DNA from: Imbricaverruca yamaguchii
Taxonomy: Eukaryota; Arthropoda; Thecostraca; Neoverrucidae
Direction of reading: 5' to 3'
DNA: 64,000 bases
NCBI GenBank assembly: GCA_034440575.1
Contig: JAOTOL010001640.1
Coordinates: 1,465,501-1,529,500, forward strand
The stretch's first letter is position 1. Every line of letters starts with the position of its first letter. The notes below the pieces were generated by a model, which worked only from the letters and a program-made list of their open reading frames with translations, had not been told where the DNA came from and searched no databases. This document shows, piece by piece, positions 1 to 11,239 of this stretch. A program made the translations under genes and the position numbers.

Positions 1-75
1 ACCTGAGCAGTGACGCCACCACCACCGACGACCTGTCGCTGGGCACCGGCAGCAGCTCGCACCACCTGAGCGAAG
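1..75 (+). CDS. Candidate 5' exon (partial), possibly liprin-beta
   Basis: One frame reads LSSDATTTDDLSLGTGSSSH and continues HLSE, a Ser/Thr/Gly-rich segment, before a possible donor at 76 (GAAG|GTGCCG). The left border is outside the window or unclear. The exon would end with one base of a split codon. The candidate exon at 6453 starts with two bases, and the join gives Glu-Ala-Ala-Ala-Glu without a frame break, which is the main reason to link them. The segment has no recognised domain. Assignment to liprin-beta rests only on strand, phase and position. It could be an exon of another gene or chance open frame. Confidence 0.35.
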
Positions 76-214
76 GTGCCGTCACGGGGCCGGCTCAGAC
101 CGGAACCAGACCAGACCAGACCAGACCAGACCAGACCGACGACCTGTCGCTGGGCACCGGCAGCAGCTCGCACCACCTGAGCGAAGGTGCCGTCACGGGG
201 CCGGCTCAGACCGG

Positions 215-215
<1 letters not shown>
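25..215. repeat. 111-bp direct duplication of the exon end and donor
   Basis: Bases 25-104 recur almost perfectly at 136-215, offset 111 bp. Each copy holds the last ~50 bases of the candidate exon, its GAAG|GTGCCG donor and ~29 intron bases. A short CCAGA run lies between the copies. Confidence 0.9.
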
Positions 216-245
<30 letters not shown>

Positions 246-1190
246 ACCAGACCAGACCAGACCAGACCAGACCAGACCAGACCAGACCGGACCAGACCAG
301 ACCAGACCAGACCAGACCAGGCCAGGCCAGACCATACCGACCAGACCAGACCAGACCAGACCAGAACAAGGCCAGGTCAGACCACCAGACCAGACCAGAC
401 CAGACCAGACCAGACCGGACTAGACCAGGACCAGACCAGGCCAGGCCAGACCAGACCAGACCAGACCAGACCAGACCAGACCATGCCGACCGGACCAGAC
501 CAGACCAGTCCGAACCAAGACCAGGACCAGACCAGACCAGACCAGACCAGACCAGACCAGTCCGAACAAGGCCAGGTCAGACCAGACCAGACCAGATCAG
601 TCCGAACAAGACCAGACCAGACCAGTCCGAACAAGGCCAGGTCAGACCAGACCAGACCAGATCAGTCCGAACAAGACCAGACCAGACCAGTCCGAACAAG
701 GCCAGTTCAGACCAGACCAGACCAGACCGGACTAGACCAGATCAGACCAGACCAGACCAGTACAGACCGGAACCAGACTACACTAGAACACAGACAAGAC
801 CACAGACCAAACCAGACCAGTCCTGTCTGAACAAGGCCAGATCAGACCAGACCAGACCAGTCTGAACAAGGTCAGACCACAGCACAACCAAATCGGACCA
901 GACCAGACCATTCCGAACAAGACAAGAACAAACAGAACAAAACCGTACCATACCAGACCGAATGAGACGATATCAGACTAATGCAGACCAGAATAGACTA
1001 GTCAGAACAAGGCCAGACCACACCAAACCAGACCACACCAGACCGTATCAAGACCAGACCAGACCAGACCAGCCAGACCAGACCAGGTCAGACTGAACAG
1101 GACCAGACCAGTTCGAACGAGACGAGACCAGATTAAAGCGGACCAGACCAGACCAGGTTCAGGTCAAAACAGACGAGATCAAATCATGGC
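105..1190. repeat. CCAGA pentamer satellite-like array
   Basis: Head-to-tail CCAGA pentamers are nearly perfect from 218 to about 480. They then decay towards 1190, with interruptions such as GTCCGAACAAGG. The open frames here (TRPDQ repeats) are a by-product of a 5-bp unit lacking stops and are not genes. Confidence 0.95.
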
Positions 1191-1722
1191 GGTCAGCTTC
1201 AGACCGGACCAGAACTTACCTAACTCTGTATCGAGCGGGGTCTCCTCGAAGCGTCCAGGGAAAAATATGTGCAGCCAATTAAAAAGTCAAAGAAGTAAAA
1301 ACATGAACGTTCAACTCAACCCTTAATCACCAGTTTGATGATTTTCTGGAAGGACTGGATTTTCAATTTCTATTTCTGGATCCGAAATGTTCAATTGTGT
1401 TGGAAACATGATGACAAAATGCACTTCATGGTGGATGTATGCACACAAACACCGAAGCAGTGCAAACAATAGGTAGATATACATCCTTTAGATCAGCATG
1501 ATGATACAATGAGTTGCTAAGTTTGTCCATGCAGACAATTGTTGGCATCAGTATTATTATTCCTAGGGCATATTCGGTTGCAGAATCACCAGAAAGTCAC
1601 TTTTTCGAACACTAATATCCAGTCGCTGAGTAGCTTCACATTAATAAATTCCACGATTACCACGGGCAATTTAAAAGAGTTGCCCTGCCCTTTGTACTGG
1701 GCCAATCAGTCGTGCTGTCGAA
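1191..1722. other. Unique AT-richer DNA, no feature seen
   Basis: No recognisable coding frame, splice-flanked exon or repeat was seen after the pentamer array decays. Confidence 0.5.
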
Positions 1723-1812
1723 GGTCGCTACACTTCGCCCGCGACCAATCGGCGTGAGAGATTGGCGACGCTACATGACTCAACGGTCGACGTGTCGTAA
1801 AACTAATAACCT
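1723..1812 (+). mobile_element. tRNA-SINE family A, 5'-truncated body and tail
   Basis: GGTCGCTAC, then the body containing CCAATCGGCGTGAGAGATTG and a tail like AAAACTAATAACC, match the SINE A copies at 11240 and 18842. The tRNA-like head with A and B boxes is missing. Confidence 0.75.
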
Positions 1813-2044
1813 TCCAACCAATCGTGCTGTCGAAGGATGTTCAAAATCTCACCCGTAATCATGAGCGAATCAGCACACACAGTGAAGGGGTGCCGGCATC
1901 CAGGCGACTCCATGCTCATTCGTGTGGTGCAGGTCCTAATGCGTCTCACTGAGCTCAGTTGAACGGGTGAAACTGACGTTCTGCTACACCCCAACCAACG
2001 TAGGAATATTTGTAATTTTGTAATATAATTAGTAATATTAAACT

Positions 2045-2765
2045 AGACATGGAGGACCTAAGACAGACTTGGAAGGCAGTGTGCTGATCAATGGCAAATA
2101 TCTTTCAACTATGAAAAGTGTAAGGTTATCCATTTGGGGTTTGTAGGTGAAATTCAGATGTATAATGGTAGGTAGGTAACTGGATGTTATTGAAGAAGAA
2201 AGATACGTAGGTGTGTTAATTTAGAGTTATTTGAGTCTAAGGGCGCTTCGACCGAAAGGTGTATTAGTTTGAAATGACCATAAAGCAGAAAAAAAACAAT
2301 GTACCTCAGCTAGAAATAGGACAATCAGAATGCTGGGAGTCGTTAATAGGAGTAAGGGGTACAAGAGCGAGGAAGTTATGAGTAACTGTACTTAGCCTAT
2401 GTGTGACCCCACCTGGAATATTCTGTACAGGTATAAAGCCCATATTTAAAAAGAAATATAGGAAATTGTAGAAAGAGGGTAGCGCAAGGCCACTATGCTT
2501 ATTTGTGGACTAGGTAACTTAGAATAGCTTTAGTGCGATATGATTAAAATGTTCAAATCGCTAGAGGGTTAGATAAGGTCAATCTGAATGATGCTCTTCT
2601 ATTTAGAGTATCGCATTGGGGTCATCAATTCAGGTTGGACAAGTCAAGGTGTAGGACAGTTAAGCTATAGCAGGTTTTCAGTCAAAGGGTGGCTGATCAG
2701 TGGAATAGGCTGCCTGCTGACGTGTGTTGGATGTATTTCAAAATAGAGGGGACATATTTTTAGGT
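2045..2765 (+). mobile_element. Decayed LINE (CR1/Jockey-like reverse transcriptase C-terminus)
   Basis: Broken frames read the typical end of a non-LTR reverse transcriptase. They give 'DLRQTWKAV' near the start, 'MLGVVNRSKGYKSEEV', then remnants of the PHLEY-type motif (PTWNILYRYK) and an RKATxxI-like piece. Near the end 'FQSKGGxSVEx' matches the usual FSQRVxxxWN box. Many stops and frameshifts show it is dead. A family name finer than CR1/Jockey-like cannot be given from sight. Confidence 0.75.
2226..2272 (-). mobile_element. LINE 3'-tail fragment nested in the dead LINE
   Basis: GTTATTTGAGTCTAAGGGCG followed by CTTCGACC is the reverse complement of the LINE terminus seen at 11660-11692 (TCGAAGCGCCCTTAAACTC). 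It splits the reverse-transcriptase frame of the older element. Confidence 0.65.
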
Positions 2766-4435
2766 GGGAGTATCTTGTTTTTGAGTTATAATTAGAGGTG
2801 TATGTGGATGAGGTAGCTTCATGCCAGTAGGTGTACACGGTACAGGCCCCTTTAAACAGACATTGATGGAATTTGAGCATTATTGAAGTGGCACTCGATC
2901 CGCGGGTGTGTTACGCAGGATCGAGTGAATAGGGCTAGATAGGTAGATGGGTATTGATAGGAGTGCCGGATGTTGGTGGATAGTTTCTTTGAAATTTGTG
3001 ATGTATTGGTTGGGGCGTCAAGCACCTTTTTATCCAAGCTTATAGTATCTTCCATTTGCAGGCTTAACTCAGACGGGTTTCTCTGGTTCTTATTAAGTCC
3101 GAATACTATGGATTTATGAATACTGAGGAGTGAGTTTGCTGCCGCGGCGGCACGTGTCGCAACACATGTGCTGGCCACACTGCACACGTGCACTGCCGCA
3201 CCCCGCAACACACCTCAGCCATCAGCCATCAGTGGAACTGCGCCGCGAAACGCCGTAGCGAGTACGTACAGTTGTAGAGCTTCAGACATTACAGCGTTGC
3301 GACGTGTCTGTAAATCATCCCCGGGGAAAAAACCGGAAGGAGTCGATGCTCCCCGGAATGCTGACAGGGTCCACTTATGCCGCAGCACCTCTTGTTCAAT
3401 GGGGCCGGGCCGATATGCGGTCACTGTGACGTGTCACTTCCGGTGCTAACAGTGCGGCGCGTTCTGGTGACGTGCCCCCGGCTGATGGGGCAGTCAAAAC
3501 GCTGTCCCGTAGTCCGGCTGGCAGGACAGCGGTAGCGTTGTGCGGTGCCTGCGACTGGCGGGGCAGTCAAAACGCTGTTTTATGCGAGCTGTGTGGCGCC
3601 TTGCAATTGTCAATGCTGTCGGAAAAGGCTGTGTATAATTCAAGCGGGTAGATGAGGCATCTCCATGCCACAAATACAGTTCGCTGTCGTCCACTATCCA
3701 GCGCGGAACACTGGGGAACGCAGTTGTTCTGCGTCACTGCGTATACTGGCGGTCTGGCACGAGGGGCACACACGCTTTGATGATAGTCGAATTCTAACCG
3801 GAAGTGCCGAATTTAAAGGCAATATTTCTCAACTTTGCTCGCTGCCCTCACTTTTGCCAGTCGGCGCACAACTTAATTTTGCAATGGCAGCCATCTTGGA
3901 CACTGGGCTGGAATTGTTCTACCAGCTATCCGAAAATTGTCCCACCAGCTACGCGAGACAAGAGATGATTGGCAGCAGAATGTCCATTGTCCCCATCCAC
4001 CGTGCGTGCTGCAGTCTTGAAGTACAGTCGACTTGGAGTCACGACTTGTGGACGGTCACTTGACACGGAACAGGAACGGTGACCATTACAGCGCGGCACG
4101 CGATGTGCCAGCCCGGACCTATGCGTGTCGTGCTCGTGAAACATCGCACGACTCCCCAGTGGCGTTCCAGCTGGCGCCTGGTGTGGCCAGGTTTGGCGGA
4201 ATCTTGCCCCAGACGTTACCAGTTGCTGATAATAAAATGCACCTTGACAGTCCAAGCTATTTAAATGATAAGGCATGCCTGTGTTTATTTGGTGAGAGAC
4301 TAAGACATTGTGTTCCACTTCTTCAACGCTGTAGTGCTACATTTCCGATAGTTTGTTTTTCTCACCGTTAGATATTCTGACCCAAAGATTTCTTAGCGTG
4401 ACACGTTTGACTCCCGGAATATGCCAGAGCAGGCT
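2766..4435. other. No gene recognised
   Basis: Several frames of 60-130 codons occur on both strands. None shows a known motif, splice pattern or biased composition, and the frames overlap on opposite strands. Treated as intergenic or intronic sequence. Confidence 0.5.
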
Positions 4436-4592
4436 AAACCAGATTAAGCTACACCAGACCAGACTACACTAGACCAGATCAGATCAGATCAGATCAGATC
4501 AGATCAGATCAGACCAGATCAGACCAGATCAGACTAGACCAGACCAGACCAGACCAGACCAGACCAGACCAGACCAGACCAGACCAGACCAG
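4436..4592. repeat. ATCAG / CCAGA pentamer array
   Basis: A run of ATCAG pentamers passes into CCAGA pentamers, a second locus of the array at 105-1190. Confidence 0.95.
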
Positions 4593-4854
4593 TATATCGG
4601 GTCGGAGCAAGACTGAACGGGACGGCGCAGGTTACAGGTCGTGCCCAGATGGGTGGATGCCGAGCGCCATGCTCCATGATGCGTATGTGGTGGCGTTGGA
4701 GACCATGGGGAACAGGCCTGGCGTATCGACCCAAAATAGTGTGGAGCTCTCATCCCCACCCCACCCCACCACACATACCACACACACCTCGCCCTTCCCA
4801 CCCTGTGCGTGAGCCTGTGTTTCTGGTGGCGGGGTGTCGCTGGCTGGTGCTGGC

Positions 4855-5455
4855 TCGTGCTGGCTCGTGCCACTGCATCCGCCTGTGGTGGGCTCCCGCC
4901 GGGGGTCGTAGTAACAGCGCGTGCCGCTGTGAGTCCATCTGTAGATGGGGTGTCCGGTGGGGTGTCGCTGTGCTAGCGGCACGTGCCGCTGTATACCCGT
5001 CTGAAGAGGGGGGGGGGGGGGGTCCGGCGGGGGCCGCCGTGTGCCACTGTGCGCCCTCTGTGAGGGGAGGGGTAGTTGTGTACCTGCCCGTGCCACCGCG
5101 CTCATCGTCTGTGGCGAGCGACCGTATGGCGTGGTTGGAGATGAGGTGCCGCCATGTACTGACACGTGCCTCGTGCGGTCATCGTCTGTGGCGAGCGGTT
5201 AGCGGCTTTGCCGACATCCGCTGGCACGTCTCACTGTGCTTTTGCGTGCCGTGGGCGGCCCTCTAACGTGGCAGGGAGGGATCCCGCCATGCACTGTCTA
5301 GTGCCACGTACATCCATCGCCTGCGGCGAGCGGCCCTCTGGTTTGGTGGGGGGAGTGCCGCCATGTACTGGCACGTGCCACCGTGCGCCCGTCTGCGGTG
5401 AGCGATCGTCCGGCTGGGGATGGGCGGGGGTGGAGAGGAGTGCCGCGGTGTACTG
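4855..5455. repeat. Degenerate GC-rich minisatellite
   Basis: Irregular units of roughly 60-90 bp share the pattern CGTGCCACTGTGCGCCCGTC then TGCGGCGAGCG. They recur about eight times with heavy divergence. Confidence 0.6.
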
Positions 5456-6452
5456 ACACGGCCGCGGCGCGTGTCGCCGCCGGCCGGCCGACAGTCGACA
5501 GGCGTGCCGCGGTGGCCGACAGTCGGTCGGCGATGTGCGGACGCGGCGGACGGCGCTGATTTGCATCACAGCCGGGGGCGCGGCCGGCAGCGCGGCCGTC
5601 GACGGGGCTCTGTCCGGGCCGCCGGCCGACAGCGCGGCCCGGCCTGCGGCGGCGAGTCGTCACCGGCCGCCGCCGTCGATGGGCGCTCTGTCTGGGCCGC
5701 CGGCCGACAGCGAGGCCCGGCCTGCGGCGGCGAGTCGTCGCCGGCCGCCGCCGTCGATGGGGGCTCCCGCCGGGCCGTCGGCCGAACTGCCGACCGACTC
5801 CCCGGTGGACCTCCCGGCCGACTCCCCGGTGGATCCCCCGGCCGGTGCAGTTGATGGCCGCAATGTGTTAAGTGGCGGTGCCGCGGGCGGGCACGGCCGG
5901 CGGCCGCAGCCCGACCGACTGGTGCAGCGGATCACGTGCGGCGCCGTCCGCTACCGGATCAGTTACGTGCAGCGGGCGACGCGCCGGCCGCCACCAGGTA
6001 ATCGCATATCCTCACCGCCGGCACACGGCCCGCGCCGTTTGTCACGCCCCCTCCCCGACCTCCGCCGCAAACACGCCCGACGCACGACCACCACTTCCGT
6101 GAGGTCTTCACTGGCTGAAGGCGCTCACCAGACCGGTGCAGCCCCCCCCCCACCCACCACACCCCACCCACCCCACGCACCCCACCCCACACCCGGTTCG
6201 ATTGTGAGCGAGCCGGAATTCGTCGTTCATTTTAAGCCGCCCATGCCAGTGCTTGGGAGATGCCTGCTGGGATAAACACCGGACGAAAATAGCTGGCCGC
6301 CCTGTCGGAGCTGCCTGCGACGACCCGGGCCCCCGTCCCGTTTGTTTTACTGCGAGATTAGCGTGTGTTGGTCTGGAGAGATGGCGGGCTGGCGAGCGAT
6401 GGCGCACGTGCGGCGGCCGCTCGTTCTGAAGCGTCGGTGGGTCGTGCCGCAG
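5456..6452. other. Very GC- and CpG-rich block before the Pro/Tyr-rich exon
   Basis: The block is rich in CGGCCG motifs and holds two 78-bp units (5608-5685 and 5686-5763), a multiple of three. An open Pro/Ala-rich frame crosses them. It could be a coding low-complexity exon or a CpG island with promoter function. No TATA box or clear exon borders were seen. A C-run lies at 6142-6151. Confidence 0.45.
5608..5763. repeat. 78-bp unit, two copies
   Basis: CTCTGTCCGGGCCGCCGGCC at 5608 recurs at 5686 with one early base change. Partial related sequence follows to about 5850. Confidence 0.85.
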
Positions 6453-7030
6453 CCGCGGCCGAGCGCGACCGGGCGGCCGAGTCGTGGGCCGCCTACTACT
6501 CGCACCGCTCGCCCATGTTCTACTACCGGCCGCCGCCGCCGCTGCCGCCGCCCAGCTACTACAGCCTGCCCACCAGCCGGGCGGCCACGCCCGAGCACCG
6601 CAGCAAGACGCCGCAGCCGGCGTCGGCGCTGCCGGCCGACGAGCTGGCCGGCGAGCCGCCGCGCCGGCCGGGCCAGCGCGGCCGGCAGCGCGACCTGCTC
6701 GGCCGGCGCGAGAAGTTCCGCCGCAGCAAGAGCCGCGAGCGCAGCCTGGAGCGGCGCTGGGCCGACCCGTGCGGCCCGTGTCCGTGCTGCGAGCGCGCCG
6801 ACAGCGGCGACGACGACGACGGGTGGCCGCCGGTCGGGTGCTACCACGGCGGCTACCGCGGCCGGCCGTGCGGCTACCGGGCGCCGCCGCTGCCTCCGCC
6901 GCCGCCGCCGCCGCCGCAGCCGCTGCCGCTGCCGCCGCCCGAGCATCGCTACAGCTACGGCGGTCCGCTCGACCTCTGGCCGCCAGTGTACCCGCCCGCC
7001 GAGTACCGTCACTGGCTCACTCCGCACAAG
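6453..7030 (+). CDS. Candidate exon, Pro/Tyr/Arg-rich, upstream of liprin-beta coiled coil
   Basis: A 576-nt open stretch reads AAERDRAAESWAAYYSHRSP, continues through Pro/Tyr-rich sequence, an Arg/Lys-rich 'RREKFRRSKSRERSLERR' block, a Cys/Asp segment and a poly-Pro run, and ends 'YRHWLTPHK'. Possible borders are GCCGCAG|CC at 6452 and CACAAG|GTGGGC at 7030. The 5' phase fits the exon at 1-75, and the 3' end is phase 0, matching the start of the coiled-coil exon at 16666. Codon third positions are strongly G/C, as in the certain liprin exons. No domain is recognised; the content suggests a disordered region. The real acceptor could lie elsewhere. Confidence 0.55.
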
Positions 7031-7129
7031 GTGGGCGCCGCTGTACCTCGCCGTCAAGCACCACCGTCACACACGTGCCACAACCTTGTCGTCAAGCACC
7101 ACCGTCACAAAGTGCCACAACCTCGCGGT

Positions 7130-8572
7130 CGTGCACCACCGTCACCCACGTACCCCCACCACGCCGTCACCCACGTACCCCCACCTCGCCGTCACCCACT
7201 TACCCCCACCTCGCCGTCACCCACTTACCCCCACCACGCCGTCACCCACGTACCCCCACCTCGCCGTCACCCACTTACCCCACCACGCCGTCACCCACGT
7301 ACCCCCACCTCGCCGTCACCCACGTACCCCCACCTCGCCGTCACCCACGTACCCCCACCTCGCCGTCACCCACGTACCCCCACCTCGCCGTCACCCACGT
7401 ACCCCCACCTCGCCGTCACCCACGTACCCCCACCTCGCCGTCACCCACGTACCCCCACCTCGCCGTCACCCACGTACCCCCACCTCGCCGTCACCCACGT
7501 ACCCCCACCTCGCCGTCACCCACGTACCCCCACCTCGCCGTCACCCACGTACCCCCACCACGCCGTCACCCACGTACCCCCACCACGCCGTCACCCACGT
7601 ACCCTCCACCTCGCCGTCACCCACGTACCCCCACCTCGCCGTCACCCACTTACCCCCACCTCGCCGTCACCCACGTACCCCCACCACGCCGTCACCCACG
7701 TACCCCCACCTCGCCGTCACCCACTTACCCCCACCACGCCGTCACCCACGTACCCCCACCACGCCGTCACCCACGTACCCCCACCTCGCCGTCACCCACG
7801 TACCCCCACCTCGCCGTCACCCACGTACCCCCACCTCGCCGTCACCCACTTACCCCCACCTCGCCGTCACCCACGTACCCCCACCACGCCGTCACCCACG
7901 TACCCCCACCACGCCGTCACCCACGTACCCCCACCTCGCCGTCACCCACGTACCCCCACCTCGCCGTCACCCACGTACCCCCACCTCGCCGTACCCCCCA
8001 CCTCGCCGTCACCCACTTACCCCCACCACGCCGTCACCCACGTACCCCCACCACGCCGTCACCCACGTACCCCCACCACGCCGTCACCCACGTACCCCCA
8101 CCTCGCCGTCACCCACGTACCCCCACCTCGCCGTCACCCACGTACCCCCACCACGCCGTCACCCACGTACCCCCACCACGCCGTCACCCACGTACCCCCA
8201 CCACGCCGTCACCCACGTACCCCCACCTCGCCGTCACCCACTTACCTCCACCACGCCGTCACCCACGTACCCCCACCTCGCCGTCACCCACGTACCTCCA
8301 CCTCGCCGTCACCCACGTACCCCACCCCGCCGTCACCCACGTACCCCCACCACGCCGTCACCCACGTACCCCCACCTCGCCGTCACCCACGTACCCCCAC
8401 CTCGCCGTCACCCACGTACCCACCTCCACCACGCCGTCACCCACGTACCCCCACCACGCCGTCACCCACGTACCCCCACCTCGCCGTCACCCACGTACCC
8501 CCACCTCGCCGTCACCCACGTACCCCCACCTCGCCGTCACCCACGTACCCCCACCACGCCGTCACCCACTGC
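7130..8572. repeat. 25-bp minisatellite, about 57 copies
   Basis: The unit CCGTCACCCACGTACCCCCA plus CCTCG is repeated from just inside the intron. Two sites vary, CCTCG/CCACG and CACGT/CACTT. The first, divergent units start near 7046. All three frames stay open, giving long false proteins of THVPPPRRHP type. One unit is shortened near 7985. Confidence 0.97.
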
Positions 8573-9077
8573 AGTCGACCACGGAGCGCCGCCTCGCAGA
8601 CATCATTGCTTCTCTCCACGGGGCTGACACGTACATCACATGGTCGACTTCCTCAGCTATGGAGACAGGTCGGGAACCCTTCTCCGATCCACCGTCGACG
8701 CCACTGTGCGCTAGTAAGCCGACAAAGCAACACACACGCGCGAGGAGGCGCAGATGAACTTGTGAACTGGTGTGGACAGCTCGTGGTTAGACTACCAAAC
8801 ACCAGAGCTGGTGCCGTGTTCACTGAAGTGTATTTTCTGCGCCCTCGAATCCTCGGAAACAGGCGATGATGGGTGAGCGATGACCTGGCTGGGTGCGATC
8901 CCTCAGTGTCAGGCGGGCGATTTTCAGCGTGCCCGATGACATTCCGATAGCGGCGGTGTCATGGCAGTCGGGCACGCCGCCAGTCGAGCGTGGACCGGAG
9001 CTGGTGCTGCGGGGACCACGCCAACTCCGCCCCATCTGGTCTGACCGTGCCGGTCTCGCCGCTGCCGACATCCGTCC
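8573..9077. other. Unique segment, weak exon-like frame only
   Basis: A frame 'TTERRLADIIASLHGADTYI' follows CACTGCAG at the array edge. It matches no liprin motif and is not called. Nothing else was seen. Confidence 0.4.
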
Positions 9078-9170
9078 CCTGACCTCTGACCTCTGACCTC
9101 TGACCTCTGACCTCTGACCTCTGACCTTTGACCTCTGACCTTTGACCTCTGACCTTTGACCTCCGACCTC
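9078..9170. promoter_or_regulatory. TGACCTY heptamer array with perfect DR1 nuclear-receptor motifs
   Basis: Thirteen 7-bp units alternate TGACCTC and TGACCTT. TGACCTTTGACCT, the reverse complement of a DR1 element AGGTCAAAGGTCA, occurs at 9122, 9136 and 9150. DR1 is the known site class for RXR/USP heterodimers and HNF4. The repeat is certain; a regulatory role is inferred. Confidence 0.6.
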
Positions 9171-9699
9171 CATCATCTTATCCTAATTATTCCCAGTTTT
9201 ATCGCAATTATTTCCAGTCTATAGCAATTATCCCCTTCTAACCGAAGTAGGTCAAGCAAGCCACGGAATTGGTACTATGGTCGCAAGCTACTAATGTACT
9301 TATTATACCCAGAATAAAGTATTGTGAGTTTTGCAAGAATGTTTGGCGCTGCGGCAAACAGCCCAAAACGTATAGTTGAAAACGTGTCGGCTGGTTGGAA
9401 CCACTGTGTGCTGTACTGGCTTTGGCCTTCCTGTTTTATCCGCCCGGCAATACGCGTTGTGTCGGTACAGCTGTTGAAGTCGCATTGTCAGCCCGAGAGC
9501 AGCTGCTGAAGCCTTTCCATATGGGCGATGGGCTCAGTGTCAGTCCGGGACTCGGCTGTCCGTGCGTGGCCTGGCCCGATGCCTCCGACAAAGCCGAGCC
9601 GTCGCCGTCAGATGCGTGTCGGTGGCGGTGCGGACGCCACGATATCCGCCGCAAGCTGCCAGTGCCGACAAGTTATTGGCCCACCACAAGCTGCGAGTT
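9171..9699. other. No feature recognised
   Basis: Mixed-composition sequence with overlapping short frames on both strands and no motif. Confidence 0.5.
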
Positions 9700-9985
9700 G
9701 CGAGGTATTGGCCCACCTTAGGTGGGTGGCCCACTGAAATTGATTGGCCCACTTCAGGTGACTAGCCCATCGTGTGTGACTGCTCCACCAGAGGTGACTG
9801 GCCCACTTCAGGTGGCAGACTCACCAGAGGTGACTGGGCTCGATTCAGGTGGCAGACTCACCAGAGGTGGCTGGGTCCACTTTAGGTGGCAGACCCACCA
9901 GAGGTGGCTGACCCATCAGAGAAGACTGCCCCACTCCAGGTTGCTAACTCACCACGTGTGACTAACCTATGGCAGGTGGCTGGCA
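9700..9985. repeat. Degenerate ~22-26-bp repeat (CCACTTCAGGTG...)
   Basis: Units such as CCCACTTCAGGTGGCAGACT and CACCAGAGGTGACTGG alternate about a dozen times with substantial divergence. Confidence 0.7.
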
Positions 9986-10307
9986 GCCACTGAAAGTGAC
10001 TGATCCATTGGGCTTAGCTGACAAGTCGTTGGGCGTGGCTGATCCATTGGGTGTGACTGATCGGTAGCCGCCAGCGGTTTGATGCCAGCTATGACCCCAC
10101 TGCTCAGCCACCGCCTTTCTGGCGTGCTGCCAGCGGCCAGCTGCGCCGTCCGGGTTCTCGGGAGTTGTGTCCCAGCCCGAGTAACACCAGCCGGCTCCAT
10201 GGCCCCGGTGTGGATAGCCATCCTGGGAAGTCGGCCAGTGGGGTGCGTCCGTCAGCTCATTGGCCACCCCGCCCAAGGCTCGGACACCGCTTGCCCTGCT
10301 CAGCTGA
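9986..10307. other. No gene recognised
   Basis: The left part retains weak similarity to the neighbouring array. The rest has no visible feature. Confidence 0.5.
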
Positions 10308-10505
10308 CAGTGATGCTCCGGTCCAGTGACAGTGATGCGCCGGTCCAGTGACAGTGATGCGCCGGTCCAGTGACAGTGATGCGCCGGTCCAGTGACAGTG
10401 ATGCGCCGGTCCAGTGACAGTGATGCGCCGGTCCAGTGACAGTGATGCGCCGGTCCAGTGACAGTGATGCTCCGGTCCAGTGACAGTGATGCGCCGGTCC
10501 AGTAA
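10308..10505. repeat. 22-bp minisatellite, about 9 copies
   Basis: AGTGACAGTGATGCGCCGGT plus CC repeats with one variable base, GCTCC versus GCGCC. Confidence 0.96.
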
Positions 10506-11239
10506 CAAATTTACGCAGATGAACAGTGGCTCTGTGCGGCCGGTTCCATTGATAACCAATCTAGGTTCAATATATTTATGTGGCAGATGCATTGGTACTG
10601 TCTGAAGCGTCGAACGTTACTGTGTGAAGCGTCTCCGGGACGGATACGGCAGGCGGATTTGACGAGATGAGTTGCTCTGAGATTTGACTCCCGCCGGCTG
10701 AACCGGGCACTCCTTGGTGTTCCGTCCAGAGGCGACCACCACTCCAGGCAAATGCTCGCCTCCCAGCGCGCAGCTGTGCCGCTGAAGGGCGCTGTAGGAC
10801 CATTGTGGTCGGTGCGTCCTGAAGCCCAAACACGTATCTGCCGCCCGCTGTTTGCGCCTCTGAAGAACGTCCCAGGTGAGAGCGTCTGAACTGTGCTGGC
10901 GCCACGATGGGCTATGTCGGGCCGTCTGGTAGGCTATACCGTGCGTGGCCACCTAGCTGTCGGCGGGAAATGAGCGCGCCGATTCTGCAGCGAAATGGGC
11001 TGTCCGGAGACCACAAACACGTGCTTTTCCACTGCCAGCCAGAGACATCTCCCCGGAATGTCGTCATATATTAACACCAAATGGCAGACGACCTGGAGCG
11101 CACAGACCAACAATAAGCTGCACGCGATAAAACACACCTTTGAGACTGGCCATCGTGCCACCGCAGATCCAGACGTGACGAGGTGACGCTGTGCAGACTG
11201 TGTCTCGGCCACACACATGTTTCTCACCAGCACCTTCTC
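10506..11239. other. No gene recognised
   Basis: Frames of about 100 codons exist on the minus strand without motifs or conserved-looking composition. Confidence 0.5.

Noticed and set aside
187..830. Long TRPDQ-repeat open frames on both strands
   Set aside because: They arise from a stop-free pentamer repeat; no gene-like composition or start context.
8573..8680. Exon-like frame 'TTERRLADIIASLHGADTYI' after CACTGCAG
   Set aside because: It has no family similarity. It could be a real exon, but evidence is too thin.
6342..8869. Three overlapping ~760-830-codon frames continuing from the candidate exon
   Set aside because: Beyond 7030 they only read the 25-bp minisatellite in three phases. 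The exon part alone is kept as a candidate.
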